59,529 bases of DNA from Prevotella sp. CAG:1031 (GTDB taxonomy: Bacteria > Bacteroidota > Bacteroidia > Bacteroidales > Muribaculaceae). The notes beneath the pieces were generated by a model. That model did no database searches, was not told the origin of the DNA, and saw nothing but the letters and a program-made list of their open reading frames with translations. The DNA is taken from contig HF985602.1 of NCBI GenBank assembly GCA_000431215.1, positions 1 through 59,529 on the forward strand, read 5' to 3'. A program made the translations under genes and the position numbers. Positions 23,617 to 32,314 of the stretch are shown piece by piece; within the stretch, counting starts at the first letter, position 1, and every line of letters begins with the position of its first letter.

Positions 23617-24606
23617 ATGAAAAAAAACAAGACAATCCGTTTTGCCGCAGCCCTCTCTCTGGCAGTCATTATGGCGGCTGTCACAGTCTCGTGTGACAAG
23701 AAGAGCCAGTCGACATCGACCAGCGGTCTGGCCCGCGTGGCCTGCGACCAGAGTTTCGAGAACATAATGCAGCAGGAGGTCGAGGTGTTTGAATATATCT
23801 ATCCGAACGCAAGCATAATGCCCGCCTATCTCGACGAGCAGGCTTGCATCGACTCTCTGCTTAACATGGGGCGTGTCAACACCATCGTCGTCACCCGCCA
23901 GCTGACCGACAAAGAGAAAAAATACCTCAAAGACCATAAGAAGAACGTCAAGGAAAGCAAGATAGCCGTCGACGCCATAGCCCTTATCTCGAACCCGCAG
24001 AACGATATGGACGAGCCGCTGACACGCCGCGAGCTTGTCGACATTCTGACCGGCAAGATAACGCGCTGGGATCAGCTCGGGCCGTCGAAGATGGGAAAGA
24101 TCGACGTCATCTTCGAGCACCATAATTCCTCGACTGTGAAATACATGCGCGACTCACTGCTGCGCGGCGCGCAGTTCGGGCCTAACGTCTACGCCCAGAA
24201 AACGGCCCGCGACGTGTTCAAGGTCGTGTCGGAAAACCGCGACGCCCTCGGCGTTATCGGAGTCAGCTGGATTTCGGCCGACCTCAAGGGGCGCGAGCTC
24301 GACACCAAAGAGCTTGCCGCCAGCCTCGAGCAGAACGACACCACAGCGCGCGACTTCAATGAGGCCGTTAAAGTCATAGCTGTGCGCAACGACGACGCCC
24401 TTAAAGCCTACAAGCCCTATCAGGCATATATCTTCGACGGCAGCTATCCCCTCTACCGCTCGATCTACATGATAACGACCGCTCCCGGCGGGAGCCTCGG
24501 CCACGGCTTCTACAGCTTTGTCACCGGCTTCCAGGGGCAGAAGCTGATACAGATGACCGGCATTCTCCCCGCCACCGTGCGCCCGCGTATGGTCAATGTC
24601 AATTAA
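23617..24606 (+). CDS. PstS-like periplasmic substrate-binding lipoprotein
   Basis: A 329-residue lipoprotein (lipobox TVSC, Cys26) of the PBP-like fold used by phosphate-binding PstS. Seen features: ARVACDQSFENIMQQEVE at the mature N terminus, RRELVDILTGKITRWDQLG (the classic PstS segment), and GVIGVSWIS. The C-terminal YSFVTGFQGQKLIQMTGILP matches PstS endings. No pstC, pstA or pstB adjoins it. In Bacteroidetes such orphan binding proteins usually travel with ExbB/ExbD/TonB and TPR proteins, and a TPR protein follows here. Ligand (phosphate or another oxyanion) is not proven. Confidence 0.85.
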   Translation: MKKNKTIRFAAALSLAVIMAAVTVSCDKKSQSTSTSGLARVACDQSFENIMQQEVEVFEYIYPNASIMPAYLDEQACIDSLLNMGRVNTIVVTRQLTDKEKKYLKDHKKNVKESKIAVDAIALISNPQNDMDEPLTRRELVDILTGKITRWDQLGPSKMGKIDVIFEHHNSSTVKYMRDSLLRGAQFGPNVYAQKTARDVFKVVSENRDALGVIGVSWISADLKGRELDTKELAASLEQNDTTARDFNEAVKVIAVRNDDALKAYKPYQAYIFDGSYPLYRSIYMITTAPGGSLGHGFYSFVTGFQGQKLIQMTGILPATVRPRMVNVN

Positions 24607-24665
24607 ACCCGCAATAACTTCGACTGTCTAACGTTATAAAGAACAGAAACAATAAACCAGTCCAT

Positions 24666-26315
24666 ATGAAAATCTTCAAACCCCTTCTCTCGGTCATCCT
24701 CGGAGGCTTCGCCATCGCAGCGAGCGCCCAGGGCGGCTATCAGGACGGCGTCGACTACTACAACGCCGACCGTTTCGAACAGGCAAAAATCATTCTCGAG
24801 AAAACCCTCAGCGACCCCTCGACTAACAAAGGTGTGTCGTACTACTATCTCGGCGCAATCGAGATGCGCGAGAACAATCCCGCTGCCGCCAAGTCTTTCT
24901 TTGAGAAAGGTATCGCAGCTGACCCCAAGGTAGGTTACAACTATGTGGGCCTCGGCGAAATCGCCCTTAAGAGCGGCGACAAGAAAGCTGCCGAAGGCTA
25001 TTTCGACGACGCGCTGAAGATGGACAAGAAAGACCCCGAGGTCAGCGCAGCCATCGCCCGCGCCTACTTCAACGTCGACCCCGTGGCCTACGCCAAGCAG
25101 ATCGACAAGAACATCGCCAAGTCACTAAAAGACTCGAAAAACATGGCAACGGCCCCCTACGTGCTTCAGGGTGACATGGAGAGCGCCAAAGGCAATATCG
25201 GACAGGCAGCCTCTTACTATGAGCAGGCCATGCAGTTCGGCGAAGAGACAGGCCGCGTGAACCCCTGGGCCTACGTGAAATACGCCAACCTCTACAACAA
25301 CACCACCGACAGCAACAACAAGCAGTATGCCATACGCATGCTCGAGACCCTGAGCCAGAAAGTCCCCAATTCGGCTCTTGCACAGCGCGAGCTCGCCGAA
25401 AAATACTACGACGCCGAGCTTTTCTCAAAAGCCGCTGCCGCCTACAAGAAGTATATGAGCAACCCCAATCACTTCCAGCAGGACGAACAGCGCCTCTGCC
25501 AGCTGCTCTACTTCGACAACAAGAACGACGAGTCGCTCGCCATAGCCAAGAACATCCTTGCCAAAGATCCTTCGAACCATTATATGTACCGTATGGTGAT
25601 GGTCAACGACAAAGCTCTTGGCAACAACGCCGAAGCCGCTGAATACGGCATGAAGCTTTTCGACGCCAAAGACGTGACACTCACCTCGAATGACTACAGC
25701 ACCTATGCCGACGCCCTTGCCGCCAACGGCAACTACGCCGAAGCTGTCGCCATCTACGAGCAGGGCTACAAAGCCAACCCCGAAAAGAACAAAGGCATGC
25801 TGGCCGATATATCGTCGGTCTACAACGATGCCCAGCAGTATGCCAAAGCCGCCGAATACCAGCAGAAGTTCGTTGATCTCGGCGACTATAAGCTTCAGGA
25901 TCTCTTCACTCTGGCCAACCGCTACCGCAACCTCGCCCTCAGCCTTCCCGAAGGATCGGCAGAACGCACCGAGGCCGCCAAGAAGGGTATCGCCAATATC
26001 GACCTCGCTCTCGAAACAGCCGCCGACAGCTCGAAAGGCCCGCTTTACCGCAACCGCGCCGTTCTGCTTCAGCTTCGCGACGGACAGGAGCCGACCCAGG
26101 AAATCGTCGACACCTACCTTGAGATGATCAAATATTACGACCTCGCCGATCCCGAGAACCGCACCAAGAACCCCGATGTCTACAAGAGTGCATTCGGCAA
26201 CCTTGCCCAGTTCTACACAATCAAAGGTCAGAAAGATGAAGCACGCCGCTGGTATGAAGAGCTCTACAAAATAGCTCCCGACACCCCCGGCCTTGCCGAA
26301 TTCCTGAAGAAATAA
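24666..26315 (+). CDS. Secreted tetratricopeptide repeat protein
   Basis: A 549-residue protein with a signal peptide (1-20, ASAQG) and TPR units over most of its length. Examples are KGVSYYYLGAIEMRENNPAA, VGYNYVGLGEIALKSGDKKA, a pair near 380-420 (DISSVYNDAQQYAKAAEY) and a last unit near the C terminus (LAQFYTIKGQKDEARRWYEE). It is probably a periplasmic protein-protein scaffold. It follows the PstS-like gene by 59 bases, and a strong hairpin follows it, which marks the operon end. Confidence 0.9.
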   Translation: MKIFKPLLSVILGGFAIAASAQGGYQDGVDYYNADRFEQAKIILEKTLSDPSTNKGVSYYYLGAIEMRENNPAAAKSFFEKGIAADPKVGYNYVGLGEIALKSGDKKAAEGYFDDALKMDKKDPEVSAAIARAYFNVDPVAYAKQIDKNIAKSLKDSKNMATAPYVLQGDMESAKGNIGQAASYYEQAMQFGEETGRVNPWAYVKYANLYNNTTDSNNKQYAIRMLETLSQKVPNSALAQRELAEKYYDAELFSKAAAAYKKYMSNPNHFQQDEQRLCQLLYFDNKNDESLAIAKNILAKDPSNHYMYRMVMVNDKALGNNAEAAEYGMKLFDAKDVTLTSNDYSTYADALAANGNYAEAVAIYEQGYKANPEKNKGMLADISSVYNDAQQYAKAAEYQQKFVDLGDYKLQDLFTLANRYRNLALSLPEGSAERTEAAKKGIANIDLALETAADSSKGPLYRNRAVLLQLRDGQEPTQEIVDTYLEMIKYYDLADPENRTKNPDVYKSAFGNLAQFYTIKGQKDEARRWYEELYKIAPDTPGLAEFLKK

Positions 26316-26341
26316 CCTCCGCGACCGCGGACAAGCATTCG

Positions 26342-26376
26342 ACGCGCCTCCTGCGTTACTGACGCGGGGGGCGCGT
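26342..26376 (+). terminator. Strong GC-rich hairpin after the TPR gene
   Basis: A 15-base stem (26342-26356 with 26362-26376, including two G-T pairs) closes a 5-base loop TACTG. It follows the TPR stop by 26 bases. A short TATAAAT replaces the usual U tract, so termination efficiency is uncertain. Confidence 0.55.
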
Positions 26377-26393
26377 TATAAATCTCACAAGGC
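26376..26393. repeat. Degenerate 9-bp repeat units, TTATAAATC-TCACAAGGC
   Basis: The first 15 bases, TTATAAATCTCACAA, are identical to 34390-34404. Both copies sit directly after a terminator hairpin and before the next plus-strand gene, and both keep the 9-base period of the array at 18161. Confidence 0.6.
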
Positions 26394-26414
26394 ATCTAAC
26401 AGAATTATCAGCCT

Positions 26415-27719
26415 ATGAACCAGCCATTGGCCGAGCGCCTTCGACCGACCACTCTCGACGACTATATCGGCCAGACCCATATAACCGGGCCCGAAGGAAT
26501 CGTCAGGCGCATGATCTCGACAGGTCAGATAGCCTCGTTCATATTATGGGGCCCGCCCGGTGTCGGCAAAACCACACTGGCGCGCATAATCGCCAACACC
26601 CTCGATGCGCCGTTCTACACTCTGAGCGCCGTATCGGCCGGCGTGAAAGATGTGCGCGACGTCATCGACCGCTGCAAAGCAGATGCCGAAAGCATCTTCA
26701 CCAAAGGGCGCCCCATTCTGTTTATCGACGAAATCCACCGCTTCAACAAGAGCCAGCAGGACAGTCTGCTCGGCGCAGTTGAAAACGGCACGGTGACACT
26801 CATCGGAGCCACAACCGAGAATCCGTCGTTCGAAGTCATCCGTCCGCTGCTGTCAAGGGCTCAGGTCTATACCCTCAAACCGCTCGACAACGACGAGCTG
26901 CGCCAGCTGCTCGACCGTGCGCTGACAAAAGACAAAATCCTCAGCAGCCGAAAGGTCGAGATTGTATCGACCGAGGCATTGTTCCGCTTCGCCGGCGGCG
27001 ACGGACGCAAGCTTCTCAACATCATAGACCTGCTCGACAGTTCGACGCCTGCCGACAAGCCTATAGTCATCGACGACGCCACCGTCACCGAGCGGCTTCA
27101 GACCAACCCCGCCGCCTACGACAAAAACGGCGAAGTCCACTACGACATAATCTCGGCCTTCATAAAAAGTATCCGCGGAAGCGACCCCGATGCCGCCATC
27201 TACTGGCTCGCCCGCATGATAGAAGGGGGCGAGGATCCCGAATTCATCTGCCGTCGTCTCGTCATCAGCGCCTCGGAAGACATCGGGCTTGCCAACCCTC
27301 AGGCCCTCGTAGTGGCCAACGCCGCCTTCGACACCCTACGGAAAATTGGCTGGCCCGAAGGACGAATTCCTCTTGCCGAAGCGACAATCTATCTGGCCAC
27401 ATCGCCCAAAAGCAACTCGGCATATATGGCTGTCGATACGGCCCTCGCCCTGGTCAGAGAAACCGGGAATCTTCCCGTGCCGCTTCATCTCCGCAACGCC
27501 CCGACGAAACTCATGAAGGAGCTTGGCTACGGAGCCGACTACAAATACGCCCACGCCTACGAAGGAAACTTCGTCAAACAGCAGTTCATGCCCAAAGAGC
27601 TTGGCTTTCACCGCTTCTGGACACCCGGCTCTAACGCCTCGGAATTCCGTATGGCCCAGCTTCAGAACGAGCGTTGGGGAAATTCAGAACCCGAACATAA
27701 AAAAACAGGCAACGAATGA
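26415..27719 (+). CDS. rarA: Replication-associated recombination protein A (RarA/MgsA)
   Basis: A 434-residue AAA+ ATPase related to clamp loaders and RuvB, acting at stalled replication forks. Walker A WGPPGVGKTTL is at about 45-55, Walker B with sensor ILFIDEIHRFNKSQQD near 101, sensor-1 LIGATTENPSFEV, and an arginine finger around LLSRAQ. The C-terminal RarA-specific domain includes SIRGSDPDAAIYWLARMIEGGEDP and the end region KFMPKELGFHRFWTPG-like segment. Its stop overlaps the beta-lactamase start (ATGA), so the two genes should be translated from one message. Confidence 0.96.
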   Translation: MNQPLAERLRPTTLDDYIGQTHITGPEGIVRRMISTGQIASFILWGPPGVGKTTLARIIANTLDAPFYTLSAVSAGVKDVRDVIDRCKADAESIFTKGRPILFIDEIHRFNKSQQDSLLGAVENGTVTLIGATTENPSFEVIRPLLSRAQVYTLKPLDNDELRQLLDRALTKDKILSSRKVEIVSTEALFRFAGGDGRKLLNIIDLLDSSTPADKPIVIDDATVTERLQTNPAAYDKNGEVHYDIISAFIKSIRGSDPDAAIYWLARMIEGGEDPEFICRRLVISASEDIGLANPQALVVANAAFDTLRKIGWPEGRIPLAEATIYLATSPKSNSAYMAVDTALALVRETGNLPVPLHLRNAPTKLMKELGYGADYKYAHAYEGNFVKQQFMPKELGFHRFWTPGSNASEFRMAQLQNERWGNSEPEHKKTGNE

Positions 27720-28624
27720 ACCGAAAACTACTCCTGACGGCTGTCGCAGCCATTCTGCTGACCGCCTGCCGACAGCCTACCGGTGTCAGCAGCGATTACA
27801 AGGCTGAACTGAAAAAAGAACTGACAGCTATTGCCGACAGCGCAAAAGGCGACGTCGGGATAGCCCTCATTTACGACGGCGACACTCTGACGGTCAACAA
27901 CGACGCCATATATCCGATGATGAGCGTATTCAAGCTCCATCAGGCCGTTGCCTTGTGTCGGATGTTCGAAGAAAACGGGACTTCGCTCGATTCCGTGATG
28001 ACTCTGCGGCGCTCGGAACTTGATCCCGACACATGGAGCCCGATGCTGAAAGACCATAGCGACGAAGAAATAAGTCTTCCGATGAGACGGCTGCTCGAAT
28101 ACACGCTGATCGAGAGCGACAACAACGCCAGCAACGAGATGTTCGTCCGCCTCATGCCCCCTGCGGCATGCGACTCGGTCATAGCCGGAATAATCCCGCG
28201 CGGCTCATTCGAGATTCGCTTCAACGAAGCCGAGATGCAGGCCGATCATTCGCGGGCCTATTCCAACCGCACGTCACCACTCGGAGCCGCGATACTTATC
28301 GACCGAGTATTCACCGACACCCTTGTCGGCAAGAGCTATCAGGACTTCATCAAGTCAGCTCTCATGCGATGCCAGACCGGCCCCGACAAAATCTCAGCCG
28401 CCCTATCAGAGACAGAAGGCATAACAATCGGACATAAAACAGGCTCGGGCTACCGCGACGAAAACGGCCGGCTCACAGCCAGCAACGACGTTGCTTTTAT
28501 CTCCCTTCCCGACAGGCGCCACTATGCACTGGCTGTATTCGTCAAAGACTTCGACGGCACCGACGCCGAAGCAGCCGCCACAATAGCGCGCATCTCAGCG
28601 GCCGTCATCAAGGCTCTTGAATAG
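27716..28624 (+). CDS. Class A beta-lactamase, subclass A2-like lipoprotein
   Basis: A 302-residue serine beta-lactamase hydrolysing penicillins or cephalosporins in the periplasm. Lipobox LLTAC (Cys18). The catalytic motifs are complete: S70-V-F-K73, S134-D-N136, Glu171 in FNEAEMQAD (omega-loop glutamate) and K241-T-G243. The ESDNNASN and EAEMQ segments resemble CepA/CblA/CfxA/PER-type A2 enzymes common in Bacteroidales. It is a chromosomal gene coupled to rarA by a four-base overlap, with no mobile DNA beside it, so it looks resident. The last 30 bases overlap the convergent membrane-enzyme gene. Spectrum cannot be predicted. Confidence 0.93.
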   Translation: MNRKLLLTAVAAILLTACRQPTGVSSDYKAELKKELTAIADSAKGDVGIALIYDGDTLTVNNDAIYPMMSVFKLHQAVALCRMFEENGTSLDSVMTLRRSELDPDTWSPMLKDHSDEEISLPMRRLLEYTLIESDNNASNEMFVRLMPPAACDSVIAGIIPRGSFEIRFNEAEMQADHSRAYSNRTSPLGAAILIDRVFTDTLVGKSYQDFIKSALMRCQTGPDKISAALSETEGITIGHKTGSGYRDENGRLTASNDVAFISLPDRRHYALAVFVKDFDGTDAEAAATIARISAAVIKALE

Positions 28625-30307
28625 ACTGTCAGGCAACTCCCAGACTGCCGGAACACGCGGAATAAGAAGATGTTCCGCCTCAAGATTCTCGTGATATTTG
28701 TCCCAGACAAAGGCTGTATATCCCGGCATGATATAATATACGGGCCTACCGTCGAACCTCAGGCCGTTAAGAAAGACAGTAATCTTATTGTCCTCGGTTT
28801 TTACCGATTCGCCCACATGAGTATGCGGAGTTATAGTTCCCCATTGCATGACGGTAATCACATGGCCTTTGCCGTCGGTCATGTCCATTGTCTGCATCGT
28901 ATAATTATCGGGCCATTTTCCCGGAGCTTTCGCAAGCTCCGTTTTTTCGCTGCTGATTCGCCATCCTCTATTATAGAGAGCGACAATGAATCTGTTGTAT
29001 GACTCATAGATAATTGTCACAGCAACATAGTCTGTCTTCCCATCGAAGAATCGGAGCATTTCATCTTCCTGGTTCTTGAACTGCGCCTTAAGATTATGGA
29101 TTGCAAACGGGTAAACGACGTTTCCTGACATCAGCATGATTTCGTCGGCCGTTCCGAACCATAGCCCTCCACCTATACCTGCCTGCGCCTCATATCCGGC
29201 AATACGGAATGAAAAAAGCCTGAGGCGAGGCACACGTTTTTTATCCTGAGGCAACAGCTCTTCATAAAGGTTTGTTTTCCAGACCGGCACAACGACATAG
29301 CATATCTCAAACAGAAACAACACGACGGCAATGGCCATTTGGGCCGGACGGCGCCGACGCACACCGTCGACGAGCCAGGCCACTGCATAAGAAGCCATAG
29401 CGGCAGCGAAAGGAAGGGCATAGAGGAAGTGCTTGCCGGCACATCCCATTTTGATATAGACAAGATGCTCGGTGACAATCGGCAGCAACAGCACGGCTGC
29501 GAGCAGCCACTCCTTGCGGCGGAACAGCATTACGAGACCTACCACAATAATCAGCATGCCGGGAATGGAATAGCATCCGACAACAGCCTTCACGCGGTCA
29601 ACCGGCTCTATCATACCGTTCCAGAAAGCATAAGTGCCGAAATTATTGAGGATATTGCCACCCATGAGCCATAAGCCGACAGTGGCGACTGCGGCGACCG
29701 CCACAGCCATCAGTGCGGAGACGCCGAGACTCCGGCGCCAGTTCATGCCGAGGAAGCAGAAGAGAGGGAAAACAAGAGGATAAATACTCATAATGTCCAT
29801 GCGCAGCAGAGGGGCGATGCAGAGAACCGACGCTCCCCACAAATAGCGACGACGTGTCAATAGCCATATTCCAACCATCGCGACAGCCGTGGCCGCGACG
29901 GCCGAGTTGGCATACATTCCGCAGGCATACGACTCGGGCATAAGCCACCAGGCCAGCAGAATGACACAGCGCGACAGACCGGTAAGACGGTGAACTATCC
30001 TGACAGTCACCCATGCGAGCCATACCATCGCAAGCCAGCAGATCAGGCAGTAACTCTCTTCAGGCCCGAGAGGCGTTATTCTGTCGACGGCCGCGATAAG
30101 CCAGTAAGTCAGCGGCTGATCATCGTAGGCATAATAATGATCGGGGGCAAACTCGCCGCCGGCGAGCGTCGTCGTGATATTTCCGAGCACGGCATTACTG
30201 TCCCCTTCGTAGTTCACCAGGGGAAATGCCCCGACAGCCGTCCATGCCACAAACAGCAGAAACAGCGCCGGGTAAAGCCATTTCAGCGATTTTATTCCTT
30301 TTCCCAT
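28595..30307 (-). CDS. GT-C-like polytopic membrane glycosyltransferase
   Basis: A 570-residue protein with about ten transmembrane helices in the first 340 residues and a soluble C-terminal part (about 350-570). The first periplasmic loop holds an acidic pair (NYEGDSNAV; Glu34, Asp36), as in GT-C enzymes that use polyprenyl-phosphate sugars. Helix-flanking YAYDDQPLTYWLIAA and a Tyr/Trp-rich loop add to the resemblance to PMT/ArnT relatives. Family assignment is tentative. It is divergent from a polyprenyl-phosphate phosphoribosyltransferase and a HAD phosphatase, a combination that suggests a pentose-lipid pathway. It overlaps the beta-lactamase tail-to-tail by 30 bases. Confidence 0.65.
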   Translation of the reverse strand: MGKGIKSLKWLYPALFLLFVAWTAVGAFPLVNYEGDSNAVLGNITTTLAGGEFAPDHYYAYDDQPLTYWLIAAVDRITPLGPEESYCLICWLAMVWLAWVTVRIVHRLTGLSRCVILLAWWLMPESYACGMYANSAVAATAVAMVGIWLLTRRRYLWGASVLCIAPLLRMDIMSIYPLVFPLFCFLGMNWRRSLGVSALMAVAVAAVATVGLWLMGGNILNNFGTYAFWNGMIEPVDRVKAVVGCYSIPGMLIIVVGLVMLFRRKEWLLAAVLLLPIVTEHLVYIKMGCAGKHFLYALPFAAAMASYAVAWLVDGVRRRRPAQMAIAVVLFLFEICYVVVPVWKTNLYEELLPQDKKRVPRLRLFSFRIAGYEAQAGIGGGLWFGTADEIMLMSGNVVYPFAIHNLKAQFKNQEDEMLRFFDGKTDYVAVTIIYESYNRFIVALYNRGWRISSEKTELAKAPGKWPDNYTMQTMDMTDGKGHVITVMQWGTITPHTHVGESVKTEDNKITVFLNGLRFDGRPVYYIMPGYTAFVWDKYHENLEAEHLLIPRVPAVWELPDSLFKSLDDGR

Positions 30308-30416
30308 AAAACGACAAAATGTGACCGCAAAATTAATAAAAAGCTATCAGAATCATGTGGCCGCCCCATCTATAGTTAGTAATCGTTAAAAGCGCTCAAG
30401 TCTGTTAACAAATTTA

Positions 30417-30424
30417 TACCTTTG
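30417..30424 (+). promoter_or_regulatory. Predicted -7 element of the UbiA-HAD operon
   Basis: TACCTTTG matches TAnnTTTG and lies 25 bases before the ATG at 30450; the start should be near 30430. No good -33 match. Confidence 0.45.
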
Positions 30425-30449
30425 CAGCAACATTGAACGAACTTCGGAT

Positions 30450-31337
30450 ATGTCAGCGCTCATCTCGATTATTCAGTTATGCCGCCCTAAAGAATGGGTC
30501 AAGAATCTTTTTGTGCTGCTGCCGCTGTTTTTCAGCGGGAACCTGTTCAATTTCCCGCTGCTCGCTGAATCGTTTGTTGCTCTGATATCGTTCTGCCTCG
30601 CTTCAGGCGCGATATATTGCCTCAACGACCTGATGGATGTCGAATCTGACCGCCGTCATCCCGCAAAGCGCCTCAGACCGCTGGCGTCGGGGAAGGTCGG
30701 AAGTCAGGCTTGCATAGTGACAATGGCGTTTCTGGGCATTTCGGCGGTAGCCGTTCTTCTGACGCTGCCTCCGGTGAAAGCCGCGATGACCACTATTGTC
30801 GTGGCTGCTTATCTCTTGCTGAACTCGGCCTATTGCCTGCGGCTCAAACGAATCGCATTGATCGACGTTGTCTGCGTCGCATTAGGTTTCGTGCTCAGAG
30901 TAGTGGCCGGAGGCGCCGCAACGGGCGTCTATGTCAGCCACTGGATAATAATAATGACATTTCTGCTGGCTCTGTTTCTATCGCTCTGCAAACGCCGAGA
31001 CGACATCGTCATCTACAACACAACCGGCGAAATCATGCGCCACAATATAACAAGATACAATCTCGAATTCATAAATCAGGCGACAACGCTCGTTTCGACC
31101 GTAATGCTCGTCAGTTATGTCATGTATACGGTTTCAGCCGATGTCACGGCCCGTTTCAATTCAGGATATGTATATGTCACGTCGGTTTTCGTTCTTCAGG
31201 GATTGCTGAGATATATTCAGCTCACTGTCGTCGACGAGCGTTCGGGCAGTCCAACCCGCGTATTTCTCAACGACCGGTTCATTCAGGCTTGTGTCGCCGG
31301 ATGGTTTCTGACATTTGCCGCCATAATCTATCTATAG
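30450..31337 (+). CDS. UbiA-family polyprenyl-phosphate phosphoribosyltransferase (DPPR synthase-like)
   Basis: A 295-residue, roughly nine-helix membrane prenyltransferase relative. The N-terminal RPKEWVKNLFVLLPLFFSG and the first Asp-rich motif NDLMDVESDRRHPAKRLRPL (residues 59-78) are the signature of decaprenyl-phosphate 5-phosphoribosyltransferase (Rv3806c of mycobacteria), not of quinone-type UbiA. It would attach 5-phosphoribose from PRPP to a polyprenyl phosphate at the inner membrane. A HAD-IB phosphatase follows after 4 bases and is the natural candidate to remove the 5-phosphate. Confidence 0.87.
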   Translation: MSALISIIQLCRPKEWVKNLFVLLPLFFSGNLFNFPLLAESFVALISFCLASGAIYCLNDLMDVESDRRHPAKRLRPLASGKVGSQACIVTMAFLGISAVAVLLTLPPVKAAMTTIVVAAYLLLNSAYCLRLKRIALIDVVCVALGFVLRVVAGGAATGVYVSHWIIIMTFLLALFLSLCKRRDDIVIYNTTGEIMRHNITRYNLEFINQATTLVSTVMLVSYVMYTVSADVTARFNSGYVYVTSVFVLQGLLRYIQLTVVDERSGSPTRVFLNDRFIQACVAGWFLTFAAIIYL

Positions 31338-31341
31338 ACCG

Positions 31342-31941
31342 ATGCGCGAAAATCTTGTTGTCTTTGATTTCGACGGCACGCTGACTACCTCCGACTCATT
31401 CGTCAGATTCGCACTCAGGTCTGTCGGAAAAAGCCGGTTCGCCGGCGCTGTTTTCCGCTGCGCCCCATATCTGGCGGCTTGGAAATGTCGGCTTATTTCC
31501 GGCGGACGTGCAAAAGAACGATTGTTTGCCGCGCTCTATGCCGGTCATTCTCGTGAATGGCTGCTGGAAAACGGAAGAGACTTTGCCCGAGATATAGCGC
31601 GCCTCGAACGTCCTGAAACAGTCAAAGCGCTCGAGAGGCATATCGCCGACGGCGACAATGTCTATATTGTATCGGCCAGCCTGAGCGAATGGATCGTCCC
31701 ATGGGCAAACACCCGTTCCGTTCCCGCCGATCATGTCATAGCCACCATCTGCGAAATCAACGGCCGGGGCATATTAACCGGACGATTCGCCTCGAAAAAT
31801 TGCTACGGCGCGGAAAAAGTCAGGCGCCTCAGGCAAGTGACAGGCGACCTTTCCAAATATCATATCACGGTTTACGGCGACTCGAAAGGCGATCGAGAGC
31901 TGTTTGCCATCGCACAGAATGCTATACAGATAAAAAGTTAA
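31342..31941 (+). CDS. HAD-IB family phosphatase
   Basis: A 199-residue haloacid-dehalogenase-type phosphatase. The nucleophile and acid/base pair is DFDGTLT (Asp9, Asp11), motif II is the serine in YIVSASLSEW, motif III the lysine in YGAEKVRRL, and motif IV is YGDSKGDRE. The cap is small and helical, as in the IB group (SerB-like). Being 4 bases downstream of the DPPR-synthase-like gene, it probably dephosphorylates the polyprenyl-phosphoribose product; this is inference from position. Mycobacteria use a PAP2-type enzyme for that step. Confidence 0.88.
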   Translation: MRENLVVFDFDGTLTTSDSFVRFALRSVGKSRFAGAVFRCAPYLAAWKCRLISGGRAKERLFAALYAGHSREWLLENGRDFARDIARLERPETVKALERHIADGDNVYIVSASLSEWIVPWANTRSVPADHVIATICEINGRGILTGRFASKNCYGAEKVRRLRQVTGDLSKYHITVYGDSKGDRELFAIAQNAIQIKS

Positions 31942-31978
31942 CAATTGTTAATGCGCTTTAACGGCATTAACTTTTTTA

Positions 31979-31986
31979 TACCTTTG
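31979..31986 (+). promoter_or_regulatory. Predicted upstream -7 element in the serC leader region
   Basis: TACCTTTG, preceded by a T-rich spacer and TTTA 18 bases upstream (31957-31960). It looks like a fairly strong Bacteroidetes promoter directing transcription into the hairpin at 32065. Confidence 0.5.
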
Positions 31987-32064
31987 CGGCCAAGAAGACA
32001 AAACACAAAGATTTATCTATAAAACACATTTCATCTAACAGACATTCCCATCTATTTTTTGCCA

Positions 32065-32090
32065 TCCCCCGAAGTCACCACTTCGGGGGA
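32065..32090 (+). repeat. Perfect 11-base GC-rich hairpin in the serC leader
   Basis: TCCCCCGAAGT (32065-32075), loop CACC, ACTTCGGGGGA (32080-32090). A T6 run precedes it and no T run follows, so it is not a typical plus-strand terminator. It may stabilise or end a small RNA, or structure the serC leader. Confidence 0.5.
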
Positions 32091-32306
32091 AACCTTTACA
32101 ATGTCGGCAAACACGCAGACACCTTCAATCACAGTGCACAAAAAGACAGCAAACCACCCTGCAAACGCGCAATTATTCCATTTAAACAGGCCGAAAATAG
32201 ATCTACAACGCCTAAACACAAGCAAATTGTCATTTTTGTGTTGTAGAACATCGAAAAAAACATGAATATTTTTTGGCCGCAAACACAAGCGACTCCGAAA
32301 AATTTG

Positions 32307-32314
32307 TATATTTG
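32307..32314 (+). promoter_or_regulatory. Predicted -7 element of serC
   Basis: TATATTTG matches TAnnTTTG. The start would be near 32320, leaving about 28 bases before the serC ATG at 32348. This also rules out the open-frame start at 32273. Confidence 0.5.

Noticed and set aside
32101..32265. 54-codon plus-strand frame downstream of the promoter at 31979
   Set aside because: No recognisable features and no conserved start context; a leader peptide cannot be supported from sequence alone.
32052..32288. 78-codon minus-strand frame in the serC leader region
   Set aside because: No homology, TTG start, and it ends on the leader hairpin. Composition looks random.
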